From Paracoccaceae bacterium (GTDB taxonomy: Bacteria; Pseudomonadota; Alphaproteobacteria; Rhodobacterales; Rhodobacteraceae): 64,000 nucleotides of DNA. The stretch covers positions 341,929-405,928 of the forward strand of contig WKFK01000011.1 in NCBI GenBank assembly GCA_014872815.1. Direction: 5' to 3'. Below, one piece after another: positions 35,275 through 43,932 of the stretch; position 1 is the first letter of the stretch; the number at the start of each line of letters is the position of its first letter. A program made the position numbers and the translations under genes. The notes beneath the pieces were generated by a model that saw nothing but the letters and a program-made list of their open reading frames with translations, was not told where the DNA came from and ran no database searches.

Positions 35275-36666
35275 ATGTCCCTCACATTTGCTTCCGCCGA
35301 AGGCGGCCCGTCCATCCCATTGCATGTGGTGGACAGCGACAGCTATGAGGCCTGGCGCGACGCCCAAACCCAATCCGCCCGAACCTTCCTGATCGCCACC
35401 GGCTTCAAACCCGCCATTGGCAAATCCATCCTGATCCCAGACTCCTCCGGCGCCCCAGTGATGGCTGTCGCAGGCTTTGGCATGCCGCAAACCCGCGCCC
35501 GTGGCCGCTTCGCTCTGGCCGCAGCCGCCGCGACCTTGCCCGCAGGTACCTATGCTCTGGCTGGCGCCCTGCCCGCGGGTGATCTGGAAACCGAGGCCCT
35601 CGGCTGGCTGCTCTCGCAATATGCCTTTGACCGCTATGCCAAATCTTCCGGTGCCACCGCCCAACTGATCTGCCCGCCCGGCGTGGACGCCGCCAAAGTA
35701 GAGGCCATTGCCGCGGGCGAGGCACTCACCCGCGATCTGATCAACACACCAGCCTCTCACATGGGCCCGCAAGAGCTCGAAGACGCAACCCGCGCGCTGG
35801 CCCTGAACTACGGCGCAATCTGCACCGTGACCAAAGGCGCCGCGCTGCTGGAACAAAACTTCCCGATGATCCACGCGGTGGGCCGTGCCGCAGCAGAGCA
35901 CCGCGCCCCGCGCCTGATCGACATGCGCTGGGGCAGCGAAGGCCCCACGCTGACACTTGTCGGCAAAGGCGTCTGCTTTGACACTGGCGGGCTCAATCTC
36001 AAACCCGGCGGCTCCATGGCACTGATGAAGAAAGACATGGGCGGCTCCGCCACCGTGCTCGGCCTCGCTCAAATGATCATGGCGCTCAATCTGCCGCTGC
36101 AACTGCGCGTCCTGATCCCTGCGGTGGAAAACGCCGTGTCTGGCGATAGCTTCCGTCCCGGGGACATCCTCACCGCCCGCAACGGCCTCACCGTGGAAAT
36201 CAACAACACCGACGCCGAAGGTCGCCTTGTGCTGGCCGATGCCTTGGCCCTAGGGTCAGAGGACAACCCCGACATGATCCTCTCCATGGCGACCCTCACC
36301 GGCGCCGCCCGCGTCGCCGTCGGCCCCGACCTCTCGCCCTACTACACCGATGATGCTGGCTTTGTCTCCGCGTTGGAAACCGCCGCCAACGATGTGTCCG
36401 ACCCGGTCTGGCGCATGCCGTTCTGGGAACCTTATGAGAAGATGATCGAACCCGGGATCGCTGATTTGGACAACGCCCCTTCCGGTGGCTTTGCGGGCTC
36501 CATCACCGCCGCGCTCTTCCTGCGCCGCTTTGCCAAAGACCAACGCTACGCGCATTTTGACATCTACGGCTGGAACCCAAGCCCGTCGCCCGCCCGGCCC
36601 AAAGGCGGCGTCGGCATGGGCGCCCGCGCCATCCTCGCCGCCCTGCCAGAGGTGCTGTCACTCTGA
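35275..36666 (+). CDS. leucyl aminopeptidase family M17 protein
   Basis: A di-metal aminopeptidase of 463 residues. The metal and catalytic stretch VGKGVCFDTGGLNLKPGGSM is near residue 228, KKDMGGSATVLG near 249, and the signature NTDAEGRLVLADAL near 310. Start ATG 35275 fits the family; a longer in-frame start gives extra N-terminal residues without homology. It overlaps the NlpC/P60 gene by one base (TGATG). In Rhodobacterales such an enzyme next to an NlpC/P60 peptidase suggests peptidoglycan-peptide recycling. Confidence 0.92.
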   Translation: MSLTFASAEGGPSIPLHVVDSDSYEAWRDAQTQSARTFLIATGFKPAIGKSILIPDSSGAPVMAVAGFGMPQTRARGRFALAAAAATLPAGTYALAGALPAGDLETEALGWLLSQYAFDRYAKSSGATAQLICPPGVDAAKVEAIAAGEALTRDLINTPASHMGPQELEDATRALALNYGAICTVTKGAALLEQNFPMIHAVGRAAAEHRAPRLIDMRWGSEGPTLTLVGKGVCFDTGGLNLKPGGSMALMKKDMGGSATVLGLAQMIMALNLPLQLRVLIPAVENAVSGDSFRPGDILTARNGLTVEINNTDAEGRLVLADALALGSEDNPDMILSMATLTGAARVAVGPDLSPYYTDDAGFVSALETAANDVSDPVWRMPFWEPYEKMIEPGIADLDNAPSGGFAGSITAALFLRRFAKDQRYAHFDIYGWNPSPSPARPKGGVGMGARAILAALPEVLSL

Positions 36667-37529
36667 TGGATAAGCGTCTGACCCCCAGCACCGGCAAAGT
36701 CGCCGCCGCCTTCCTACGCGGCCAAGTCACCGCTGACCGCTTTGTCGATCCCACGCCCTACCGCGTTGCCATGGTGGTCACCGACCTTCTGTCCGGCCCG
36801 CAAGGTACCCGCGAACGCCAGCTCTTGCGCGGCGAAGTGGTCAACGTGGTGCACACCGAAAACGGCATGGCCTTTGGCTATGCCGAGAAAGACGGCTACG
36901 TCGGTTGGGTCGACATCGGTGACGTACTCAGCCACCCGAAACAGACGCCCACCTACAGCATTGCCGCCGCCCGCAGCTACGCCAAAACCACACCAGGCCT
37001 CAAAACCATGGGCCATGTGACCCCGCTCTCCTTTGGCACCCGCCTTGTGGTGCTCTCAGAAGAGGACACCTGGGCCCGCATCGCCTGGGACGGCGGCCAG
37101 GTCACCCGCGACCTCTATGTGCCCAGCCAGCATCTCACGCCCATCGATCACATCGAAAGCGACGCCGCCTCGGTTGCCGAACGCCTTATAGGATCACCGT
37201 ATCTGTGGGGCGGCAATTCGTCTTTTGGCATAGACTGTTCCGGCCTTGTGCAAGCGGCCCTCCTCGCCTGTGGCACCCCTTGCCCCGGCGACAGCGACCT
37301 GCAAGAGGCCGCCTTTCCTGAGGCAACCGGCCCCTACCAGCGCGGCGACTTGCTGTTCTGGAAAGGCCATGTCGCCATGGTCACCGATGCCAACACAATG
37401 ATCCACGCCAACGCCCACCACATGGCCGTCGCCTATGAGTCCATTGATGCGGCCATCGCCCGTATTCAGGCCCAAGGCGACGGGCCAGTGACCTCCCACA
37501 AACGTCCCATCTTAGGAGCCTCCAAATGA
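36666..37529 (+). CDS. NlpC/P60 cell-wall peptidase with SH3 domains
   Basis: A 287-residue protein. Two bacterial SH3-like stretches (about residues 30-80 and 95-150) are followed by the papain-like domain: nucleophile Cys in FGIDCSGLVQAALLACG near 190, His in WKGHVAMVTD near 235, and HANAHHMAV near 250. This is the layout of gamma-D-glutamyl-diamino-acid endopeptidases that process muropeptides. No signal peptide is visible, so it probably acts in the cytosol on recycled peptides with the aminopeptidase encoded upstream. Confidence 0.88.
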   Translation: MDKRLTPSTGKVAAAFLRGQVTADRFVDPTPYRVAMVVTDLLSGPQGTRERQLLRGEVVNVVHTENGMAFGYAEKDGYVGWVDIGDVLSHPKQTPTYSIAAARSYAKTTPGLKTMGHVTPLSFGTRLVVLSEEDTWARIAWDGGQVTRDLYVPSQHLTPIDHIESDAASVAERLIGSPYLWGGNSSFGIDCSGLVQAALLACGTPCPGDSDLQEAAFPEATGPYQRGDLLFWKGHVAMVTDANTMIHANAHHMAVAYESIDAAIARIQAQGDGPVTSHKRPILGASK

Positions 37530-38491
37530 GCAGTGGTTTCTTCCAACCCGTGTCTGGCATGGACCTACCCCGCTTTGCGGGCGTGCCGTCTTTCATGCGC
37601 CTGCCCGTCATGGATCTGGACCATAACCGCATCGCAGATGTGGATGTTGGCCTGATCGGCGTGCCCTGGGACAGCGGCACCACCAACCGCCCCGGCCCGC
37701 GCCATGGCCCGCGCCAGTTGCGCGACGCCTCCACCATGATCCGCGCCCAAAACGGCGCCACCGGTGTGCGCCCCTTTGATCTGATCAACTGCGCCGATCT
37801 TGGTGATGTGGGCCCCAACCCCGCTGACATCCACGACAGCATGGAGCGCATCACCGCTTTCTATGACGACGTGTTGGCTCAAAACATCACGCCCCTCACC
37901 GCAGGCGGCGACCACCTCACCTCCCTGCCCATCCTGCGCTCTCTCGCCAAAGACAGCCCCGTCGGGATGGTGCATTTTGACAGCCACACGGACCTCTACC
38001 ACAGCTATTTCGGCGGCACGATGTACACCCACGGCACGCCTTTCCGCCGTGCGGTCGAAGAGGGCCTGCTGGACCCAAAACGTGTGGTGCAAATTGGCAT
38101 CCGTGGCTCCACCTACGATAATGAGGACACCGATTTTGCCAAATCCGTCGGAATCCGCGTGATCCGCATCGAAGAGTTCTTCAAACGCGGCCTTGAGGAT
38201 GTCATGACCGAGGCCCGCGAGATCGTCGGCACCGCACCGACCTATGTCAGCTATGACATCGACTTTGTGGACCCCACCTTCGCCCCTGGCACCGGCACGC
38301 CCGAAGTCGGCGGCCCCAACAGTTTTCAAGCGCTGGAAGTGGTGCGCAGGTTGGATGGCCTCAACATCATCGGCGCCGATCTGGTCGAGGTCTCCCCGCC
38401 GTTTGACAGCTCCGGCGGCACCGCCTTCCTGGGTGTTTCGGTGATGTTTGAACTGCTCTGCGTGATGGCCACCCATCTCTCACCCGATTGA
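37526..38491 (+). CDS. speB: agmatinase/ureohydrolase family protein
   Basis: A 321-residue manganese ureohydrolase that releases urea from agmatine or a related guanidino compound. Mn-site motifs are GGDHLTSLPILRS near residue 126, MVHFDSHTDLYHSYFGG near 148 and SYDIDFVDPTFAPGTGTPEV near 240. Ser replaces the common Ala in HFDAH. The ATG overlaps the preceding stop (ATGA), so it is the third gene of the operon. Substrate within the family is not provable by eye. Confidence 0.85.
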   Translation: MSSGFFQPVSGMDLPRFAGVPSFMRLPVMDLDHNRIADVDVGLIGVPWDSGTTNRPGPRHGPRQLRDASTMIRAQNGATGVRPFDLINCADLGDVGPNPADIHDSMERITAFYDDVLAQNITPLTAGGDHLTSLPILRSLAKDSPVGMVHFDSHTDLYHSYFGGTMYTHGTPFRRAVEEGLLDPKRVVQIGIRGSTYDNEDTDFAKSVGIRVIRIEEFFKRGLEDVMTEAREIVGTAPTYVSYDIDFVDPTFAPGTGTPEVGGPNSFQALEVVRRLDGLNIIGADLVEVSPPFDSSGGTAFLGVSVMFELLCVMATHLSPD

Positions 38492-38510
38492 CCACGCATT
38501 CTCAGTCCCC

Positions 38511-38558
38511 AAATATCCCGGGGATGAATTGGCAAGGCCAAGAAGGGGCTGGCCCCTT
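38511..38558. repeat. intergenic hairpin element, copy 2
   Basis: AAATATCCCGGGG at 38511-38523 followed by AAGGGGCTGGCCCCTT at 38543-38558. It is the reverse-orientation relative of 16490-16552 and the same-orientation relative of 59158-59190. It lies in the gap between convergent genes and can serve as a bidirectional terminator hairpin. Confidence 0.6.
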
Positions 38559-38571
38559 CCCTGGCACAGCG

Positions 38572-39417
38572 TCAGCCCAGCTCCAACGTGCTCACGGCAA
38601 AATACCCGCCCGGCGCGTCGCCGACCGGCACCGGTGTGCCGCGATACATCCGCGCGGTGGCAAACCCCGGCGTCAAGCCCAACGCCTGACACAACGCCTT
38701 CAAGGGGGCCGATGGGTCTGGCACATCCAATGTCAGCGGTCCGCCCATCTGTGCCGCCACATGCGCAATCAACGCTAAAGCATCCGCCTCGCTTCGCGCC
38801 CAGAGCGGGCCGATCTTAACACCCTCACGACAGCGCCGCGCGGTGCAAAACCCTGCAACACCGTCCGTGCCTTGCATCACCCAGGTCTGACGGCTCTCCG
38901 CAGACGCAAACCATGCGCCAAGATATGCGGGCTTGCGCACACCAGATGCCGCCGCTTCCAGATCGATCAATGCCGCCACATCCTCCGGCGTTGCCACTCG
39001 GACGTTATCGCTCTCCCGCGCGGCCACCTCGCCCGTAAACCGCGTCGTGGCACTGAACAGGTCAAACCCCGAAGCCGCATAATTTTCCTGCTGATCCGGC
39101 ACGCCGTCCAAGCCAACCACATGCGCTCCAGCGTGCTTGAGCGCATGTTGCCATAGCCCATAGCCAATGCCCTGCCCGCGAAACGCCGGCCGCGCGATAT
39201 ACAATCCAAGAAAGGCAAAATCCGCGGTGTGGGTCACCACCGAAATCGCCGCCGCCAGTTCCCCATCCACCGAGGCAACAAAGAACCCTTCCGGGTCCGC
39301 CCGCCAAAACGCCGCCGCATCCTCCAGCCCAGGGTTCCATCCTTCCTCGGCCGCCCAGTCCAGAATGGTTTCCAACTCATCCCGCGTGGCGGTGCGAAAC
39401 TCTGTATTTGGGGTCAT
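38572..39417 (-). CDS. GNAT acetyltransferase with second C-terminal domain
   Basis: A 281-residue protein. The N-terminal GNAT domain (about residues 5-130) has the acetyl-CoA loop RPAFRGQGIGYGLWQHAL near 75. The C-terminal half (about 150-281) ends PSAPLKALCQALGLTPGFAT and resembles the YitH/acetyltransf_18 partner domain. The substrate is unknown. It is followed by the DUF2794 gene in the upstream direction on the same strand with 10 bases between. Confidence 0.82.
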   Translation of the reverse strand: MTPNTEFRTATRDELETILDWAAEEGWNPGLEDAAAFWRADPEGFFVASVDGELAAAISVVTHTADFAFLGLYIARPAFRGQGIGYGLWQHALKHAGAHVVGLDGVPDQQENYAASGFDLFSATTRFTGEVAARESDNVRVATPEDVAALIDLEAAASGVRKPAYLGAWFASAESRQTWVMQGTDGVAGFCTARRCREGVKIGPLWARSEADALALIAHVAAQMGGPLTLDVPDPSAPLKALCQALGLTPGFATARMYRGTPVPVGDAPGGYFAVSTLELG

Positions 39418-39427
39418 ATGCGCCCGC

Positions 39428-39775
39428 TCACTCCACCGCGCGGATCAGTTTGCGTTCCAGCACCCGCAGCACAGTTTTCAGGTCATGCCCCCGTTTGAGC
39501 ACCTGCCCGTCCATGCCAATCACCGCATAGAGCCCCTGCTTGTTGCGCAGCTTTGGCCGCTTCTCGATGCGATAGAGCGGGTTTTCCGCCGCCCGCCGAA
39601 ATACGGAGAACACCGCCACTTCTCGTAGGCTGGAAATCCCGTAGTCCCGCCACTCGCCAGCGGCCACCATACGCCCGTAAAGCCCCAGGATGACCGACAG
39701 TTCGGTGCGATGAAACGCCACTTGTTCCGGTGGTTTCTGAGGCGGGTGCAATCTGCTGGGAGGTTGGGCATTCAT
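39428..39775 (-). CDS. DUF2794 protein
   Basis: A 115-residue protein of a family largely restricted to alphaproteobacteria. Core sequence: VAFHRTELSVILGLYGRMVA, WRDYGISSLREVAVFSVFRR and LYRIEKRPKLRNKQGLYAVI. Start ATG 39775 gives the family length; upstream in-frame sequence is unrelated. The function is not known. It lies 10 bases upstream of the GNAT gene and probably shares its transcript. Confidence 0.85.
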   Translation of the reverse strand: MNAQPPSRLHPPQKPPEQVAFHRTELSVILGLYGRMVAAGEWRDYGISSLREVAVFSVFRRAAENPLYRIEKRPKLRNKQGLYAVIGMDGQVLKRGHDLKTVLRVLERKLIRAVE

Positions 39776-40045
39776 AAAGTCAGACTTGCGCCAAACGCCC
39801 GCGAAATCAAGTCCGCAAGTGACATGCTTGCCGTTAACCAAGCCCCATTTTGGCCACAGATTCTTCTGCAAAAGGCCTTGGTGCCTTCCTTTTGTCGCCG
39901 CAACTGACCGGCATCTTACCCTCATAGCGAAAACGAAACGCTACCCTCGGCGGCGCGGCACTATTGCCCCCACCCAGTCTGCGTCGCCGAGGGGCACTTT
40001 TCTTTTTACCCGCTAGAGCCGCCCCTTCCGGGGCGGTTTTCTTTT
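39776..40045 (+). ncRNA. candidate small RNA with two 3' hairpins
   Basis: No coding frame is convincing in this gap. On the + strand, CCCTCGGCG (39944-39952) pairs perfectly with CGCCGAGGG (39985-39993), followed by GCACTTTTCTTTTTA. A second strong terminator follows at 40019-40045. Neither T run serves a known + strand gene, since both flanking genes are on the - strand. A short terminated transcript starting somewhere between 39780 and 39940 is therefore possible. The 5' end cannot be placed. Confidence 0.35.
40019..40045 (+). terminator. intrinsic terminator oriented on the + strand
   Basis: CCGCCCC (40019-40025), loop TTCC, GGGGCGG (40030-40036), then TTTTCTTTT. It faces away from imuB, whose end is 29 bases to the right. 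Confidence 0.75.
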
Positions 40046-40073
40046 GTGGGAAGCCGTCCAAAAAAGACGGCCC

Positions 40074-41732
40074 TCACGCAAAGCTGCCCTGACAGAACCA
40101 GCCCGCCGATATCTGCCCGCCATGGGCAAAATAAAGCCACAGCCGCTCACCATTCTTGCAGGTCACCCGCCAGTAATCGCGCACGCCGCTGCGCCACTCC
40201 GGCTCATCCAGCCACCACTCCGGCGCTATCCGCTCCGGCCCGCGCGCATCCGCCACCGCCAGATTCCGCCCACGCCAGCGAAACACCTCCGGCAGCCGCG
40301 GCACGTCAGGCGCATGCACCGGCTCTGGCCGCCACAATAGCAAAGGCCGCTTCAACACGCTCTCCGGCCAGGCCTGCTCCCAAGGTTCTGACCAGGCGGC
40401 GTGCAACACCTGCGCGGTTTTCTCCGGGATGTGGCTCGATGCCGGATGCCGCCGGGTGATCTGTTCCAGCCCCACCCGCGCGCCAATCCGGCCAATCAGA
40501 TCCTCCAAGGCCTGCCCCTGATTGAGCCGTTTGTCCGCCGCCTGCCGCGCTTCCAGATGCCCCGCCGTGTGGCGCGCATGCAGCGTCTCTACCCGCACCG
40601 CCTCCAGCCGCAGCATATCAATGCCAAAGCCCGCATCGATGTCGGTCAGCTTCATCCGCAACAACGGCCGCACCCGCTCCGGATCATCCGTGGCACGCGC
40701 CAGCCCCACCTCTACGCTCTGCATGGTCTGATCGGTGCGAAACACCTGCAACCGCACCACGCGGAGGCCTTTGGACTTTGTCTTGAGACGCTCACACAGC
40801 GGCCCCAGCACCTTATCCACCGCCGCCGCCACATCTTCTTCCAGCCCAATCGGGTCCGGCAGACTCATGCGTGCCGCGTAAAACGTCTCTGGCGGCGCAG
40901 GGTTCACCGGCTCCGGCACCGCGCCCAGTGCCTGATCCAGCCGCAGCACCAACCCTTTGCCAAACCGCCGCGCCAGCCCCGCCCGCGGTTGCGCGGTCAA
41001 ATCGCCAATCCGCCGCAATCCCAACCGCGCCAACTCCGCTTGTGTGTCGCCCTCCAACCGCAACGCCACCACCGGCAAAGGCGCCAGTGCCTCCCGCGTC
41101 TGCCCCGGCAGCGCAATGCGCCCCACATCCGCCTTATCCCGCGCCGCTGGCGGTGCCGCGCCGCCGCGCGTCCAATGCCGCCGTTTCACCGCCCGCGACC
41201 GCGTGGCCCGCGCCTCCTGATCGATATCATCCCCGCTGCGATGCGCCACACCCGGCTGCGCCCCAAACCGCGCCAAGGCCCAGGCCGCCCCCAGCGTATC
41301 CGCCAGCCCAGCCCGCACCGTCAGCTGCAAATCGGCACAGTCCTCTCCCACCTGTGCCAAGACGCCGTCTTCGCCGCCAAACAGATGGGTGCTGCCGGTC
41401 ACATCCAGCACCAAGGCATCCTCTTCCGTGGCCGCCACCCAGGGCGAATACTTCCCCGCCCAGCGCGTCAGGACTTTCATAAAGCCCTGCTCAGCCTGCA
41501 CATTCCGAAGCCGCGTGATCAAATGTGGGCACATCGCCTGCGCGTCTCTGAGCGGTTGGCCCAATGTGAGCCCCTCCCGCTCCGCCTGCTCGGACAGAGA
41601 ACAAATCACCTGCATCTGCCCCGTGTCCCGCAGCACAGCCAAAGGCGCATCAAAGGTGCCCCGCTCCATTCGGATCAGGCGCTCGGCCCCCAAACGTGGG
41701 AACCATAGGGATAGAATGCGACGGTTCGGCAT
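40074..41732 (-). CDS. imuB: ImuB, catalytically inactive Y-family polymerase-like protein
   Basis: A 552-residue Y-family-like protein of the mutasome used in SOS mutagenesis with DnaE2 and ImuA. The N-terminus ILSLWFPRLGAERLIRMERG lacks the first catalytic Asp of active DinB enzymes, as expected for ImuB. Other landmarks are ALVLDVTGSTHLFGGE near residue 107 and the palm/fingers segment GDLTAQPRAGLARRFGKGL near 245. I use ATG 41732; a GTG at 41741 is also in frame. A LexA box lies 32 bases upstream. Neither imuA nor dnaE2 is adjacent, which is unusual. Confidence 0.88.
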   Translation of the reverse strand: MPNRRILSLWFPRLGAERLIRMERGTFDAPLAVLRDTGQMQVICSLSEQAEREGLTLGQPLRDAQAMCPHLITRLRNVQAEQGFMKVLTRWAGKYSPWVAATEEDALVLDVTGSTHLFGGEDGVLAQVGEDCADLQLTVRAGLADTLGAAWALARFGAQPGVAHRSGDDIDQEARATRSRAVKRRHWTRGGAAPPAARDKADVGRIALPGQTREALAPLPVVALRLEGDTQAELARLGLRRIGDLTAQPRAGLARRFGKGLVLRLDQALGAVPEPVNPAPPETFYAARMSLPDPIGLEEDVAAAVDKVLGPLCERLKTKSKGLRVVRLQVFRTDQTMQSVEVGLARATDDPERVRPLLRMKLTDIDAGFGIDMLRLEAVRVETLHARHTAGHLEARQAADKRLNQGQALEDLIGRIGARVGLEQITRRHPASSHIPEKTAQVLHAAWSEPWEQAWPESVLKRPLLLWRPEPVHAPDVPRLPEVFRWRGRNLAVADARGPERIAPEWWLDEPEWRSGVRDYWRVTCKNGERLWLYFAHGGQISAGWFCQGSFA

Positions 41733-41763
41733 AGGCAGCACACGGAACAGAATCGTGATATTT

Positions 41764-41778
41764 GTTCACTTTATGTTC
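41764..41778 (-). promoter_or_regulatory. LexA (SOS) box of imuB
   Basis: GTTC-ACTTTAT-GTTC reads GTTC-N7-GTTC, the operator form described for LexA of alphaproteobacteria such as Rhodobacter. It lies 32 bases upstream of the imuB ATG. The same region also precedes the divergent cytochrome gene at 41847. Confidence 0.8.
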
Positions 41779-41846
41779 TCATATTTTTTGCTTGATTCCC
41801 AGCCCCGCCATGGGCTGCATAGAGGCAGCCAACCAAAGGAGCCAAA

Positions 41847-42281
41847 ATGCGCCGCCACATCCTGATCGCCGCCGCTTTGTTGATCACCACTTCGGCCCAC
41901 GCCCATAACGGTGTGAAAGAACCCGAAGTCATGGCCCGCATGATGGCGATGGAGAAAATCGGCGCCGCCTTCAAAACCTTGGTCAGCATGGCGAAACAGG
42001 AAACCCCGTTGCATCAAGCCAAAGCTCGCATGGCGCGCGACACCATTGTAACGGAGTCCGGCAAGATCAACGCCTTGTTTGAGAGCCCAGCCACCGATCC
42101 CAAATCCGAAGCCCTACCCGCCATTTGGGACAACTGGGCAGATTTCTCCGCCAAATCGGACAAGCTCACCGCCGCCGCCAAAGCGTTGGATTTCAAAGAC
42201 CGCGCCGCACTGGCCAGCACGTTGGGTGGTGTCGGCGGCGCCTGCAAGGCTTGCCACAAAAACTACCGCGAAAAGAAATAG
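41847..42281 (+). CDS. cytochrome c' (periplasmic)
   Basis: A 144-residue exported haem protein with signal peptide RRHILIAAALLITTSAHA. The four-helix cytochrome c' pattern (EVMARMMAMEKIGAAFKTLV; FSAKSDKLTAAAKALD) ends in a single haem site ACKACHKNYR near residue 137. Such proteins bind NO and CO and may buffer nitric oxide. It is divergent from imuB and closed by a hairpin. Confidence 0.88.
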   Translation: MRRHILIAAALLITTSAHAHNGVKEPEVMARMMAMEKIGAAFKTLVSMAKQETPLHQAKARMARDTIVTESGKINALFESPATDPKSEALPAIWDNWADFSAKSDKLTAAAKALDFKDRAALASTLGGVGGACKACHKNYREKK

Positions 42282-42299
42282 CCCGACCAAAGGTCGGGC
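42281..42299 (+). terminator. hairpin after the cytochrome c' gene
   Basis: GCCCGACC (42281-42288), AAA, GGTCGGGC (42292-42299). The stem is perfect and starts in the stop codon. No long T run follows. Confidence 0.65.
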
Positions 42300-42323
42300 C
42301 ATCACATCGGTCAGGTCATCCGC

Positions 42324-42605
42324 TTAGCCGCAGGTGACTTTCAAAATTTTGCCGTCCGCATCATGCACCACATTCAGCCGGTTTTCGTGGAAATCCATGG
42401 TGGCGGGCGAGTTCTCTTCCATCACACGCACCATCTCCGGCACGGTCACCCCCTCCAGCACGCTTTTGTCCTGTCCCACAAGGAACTCAAACGTCGCCGG
42501 ATCGCAGGTGGTGCTGCCTTTCGCCATTGTCTCTTCCTCGCCTTTACAGGCCGTCAAAGCCGCCAGCCCTACACAGCCTGCCGCTGCCAAAACCATAAAC
42601 CGCAT
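42324..42605 (-). CDS. I78-type peptidase-inhibitor-like lipoprotein
   Basis: A 93-residue lipoprotein: signal [19 protein letters not shown], then a small inhibitor-I78-like domain with [37 protein letters not shown] and [18 protein letters not shown]. The C-x..VTCG ends and the RLNV-x-x-D pattern are typical. Start ATG 42605 has AAGGAG 8 bases upstream. It is divergent from the formaldehyde dehydrogenase gene. Confidence 0.75.
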   Translation of the reverse strand: MRFMVLAAAGCVGLAALTACKGEEETMAKGSTTCDPATFEFLVGQDKSVLEGVTVPEMVRVMEENSPATMDFHENRLNVVHDADGKILKVTCG

Positions 42606-42747
42606 AATCTTACTCCTTGTCGCAAATATACAAATTTGCTTCGTCCCCGCCGTGCCAACCACAGAGGGCTTTCGCTATGTTCCCAATAAGGTTGCAATGA
42701 TAGAGCGTTTCAACCACGCTCCAAAACAAACTGGGAGGATAGGCAAA

Positions 42748-43884
42748 ATGATGCGCACGAAAGCCGCCGTCGCTTTGGAAGCCGGCAAGCCATTGGAAAT
42801 CATGGACGTGAACCTCGAAGGCCCCAAGGCAGGCGAAGTTCTCATTGAAATCAAGGCCACCGGCCTGTGTCACACCGACGAATTCACCCGCTCCGGCGCC
42901 GACCCCGAAGGTCTGTTCCCGTCCATTCTGGGCCATGAAGGCGCCGGTGTGGTGGTGGAATGTGGCGAAGGCGTCACCACGCTGAAGCCCGGAGATCACG
43001 TGATCCCACTCTACACCCCGGAATGCCGTGAATGCCATTCCTGCCTGTCGGGCAAAACCAACCTCTGCACCGCCATCCGTGGCACGCAAGGTCAGGGCCT
43101 GATGCCAGACGGCACCACCCGTTTCTCCATGCTCGATGGCACGCCAATCTATCACTACATGGGCTGCTCGACCTTTGCGAACCACACCGTGATGCCGGAA
43201 ATCGCGCTGGCGAAGGTCCGCGAAGACGCGCCCTTTGACAAAATCTGCTACATCGGCTGCGGCGTGACCACCGGCATCGGCGCGGTGATCAACACCGCTG
43301 GCGTGGAGATCGGCTCCTCTGCGGCGGTCTTCGGCCTCGGCGGCATTGGCCTCAACGTCATCCAGGGCCTGCGCATGGCCGGTGCCGACACCATCATCGG
43401 CGTTGACCTGAACGACGACAAAGCCGAGATGGCCAAGAAGTTTGGCATGACCCACTTTGTGAACCCCTCCAAGCTGGGCGAGCAATCCGTCGTGGATGCG
43501 ATTGTCGAGATCACCAAGACCGAGAAAGACCAGTTTGGCGGCGTGGACTATTCCTTTGACGCCACCGGCAACGTTCAAGTCATGCGCGACGCGTTGGAAT
43601 GCTCCCACCGTGGCTGGGGCGTCAGCGTCATCATCGGCGTAGCTCCCGCAGGTGCCGAAATCTCCACCCGCCCGTTCCAGCTGGTGACCGGCCGCGTTTG
43701 GAAAGGCACCGCGTTCGGCGGCGCCAAAGGCCGCACCGACGTGCCCAAGTTTGTCGATTGGTACATGGACGGCAAAATCGAGATCGACCCGATGATCACA
43801 CACAAGCTGACCCTGGACGAGATCAACCACGGCTTTGACCTGATGCACGAAGGCAAATCCATCCGCGCGGTGGTGGAATACTAA
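42748..43884 (+). CDS. frmA: S-(hydroxymethyl)glutathione dehydrogenase (class III ADH)
   Basis: Oxidises the formaldehyde-glutathione adduct to S-formylglutathione with NAD. The 378-residue zinc dehydrogenase has catalytic Cys in [17 protein letters not shown] near residue 40, [12 protein letters not shown] near 65, structural Cys cluster [15 protein letters not shown] near 92, and the Rossmann motif [12 protein letters not shown] near 200. GGGAGGATAGG precedes ATG 42748. fghA, encoding the next enzyme, lies 6.8 kb downstream. Confidence 0.95.
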   Translation: MMRTKAAVALEAGKPLEIMDVNLEGPKAGEVLIEIKATGLCHTDEFTRSGADPEGLFPSILGHEGAGVVVECGEGVTTLKPGDHVIPLYTPECRECHSCLSGKTNLCTAIRGTQGQGLMPDGTTRFSMLDGTPIYHYMGCSTFANHTVMPEIALAKVREDAPFDKICYIGCGVTTGIGAVINTAGVEIGSSAAVFGLGGIGLNVIQGLRMAGADTIIGVDLNDDKAEMAKKFGMTHFVNPSKLGEQSVVDAIVEITKTEKDQFGGVDYSFDATGNVQVMRDALECSHRGWGVSVIIGVAPAGAEISTRPFQLVTGRVWKGTAFGGAKGRTDVPKFVDWYMDGKIEIDPMITHKLTLDEINHGFDLMHEGKSIRAVVEY

Positions 43885-43905
43885 TCACCTGATCGAAGAC
43901 TTAAG

Positions 43906-43932
43906 AAACGCGCCTCACACGGGGCGCGTTTT
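43906..43932 (+). terminator. bidirectional terminator between frmA and the VWA gene
   Basis: AACGCGCC (43907-43914) and GGCGCGTT (43923-43930) form a stem with T residues after it on the + strand. It overlaps the last codons of the convergent VWA gene. Confidence 0.75.

Noticed and set aside
40401..41708. 435-residue frame antisense to imuB
   Set aside because: It is rich in Arg, Pro and His as expected of the reverse frame of a GC-rich gene, and imuB motifs on the other strand are clear.
42610..43848. 412-residue frame antisense to frmA
   Set aside because: It is a shadow of the zinc dehydrogenase gene.
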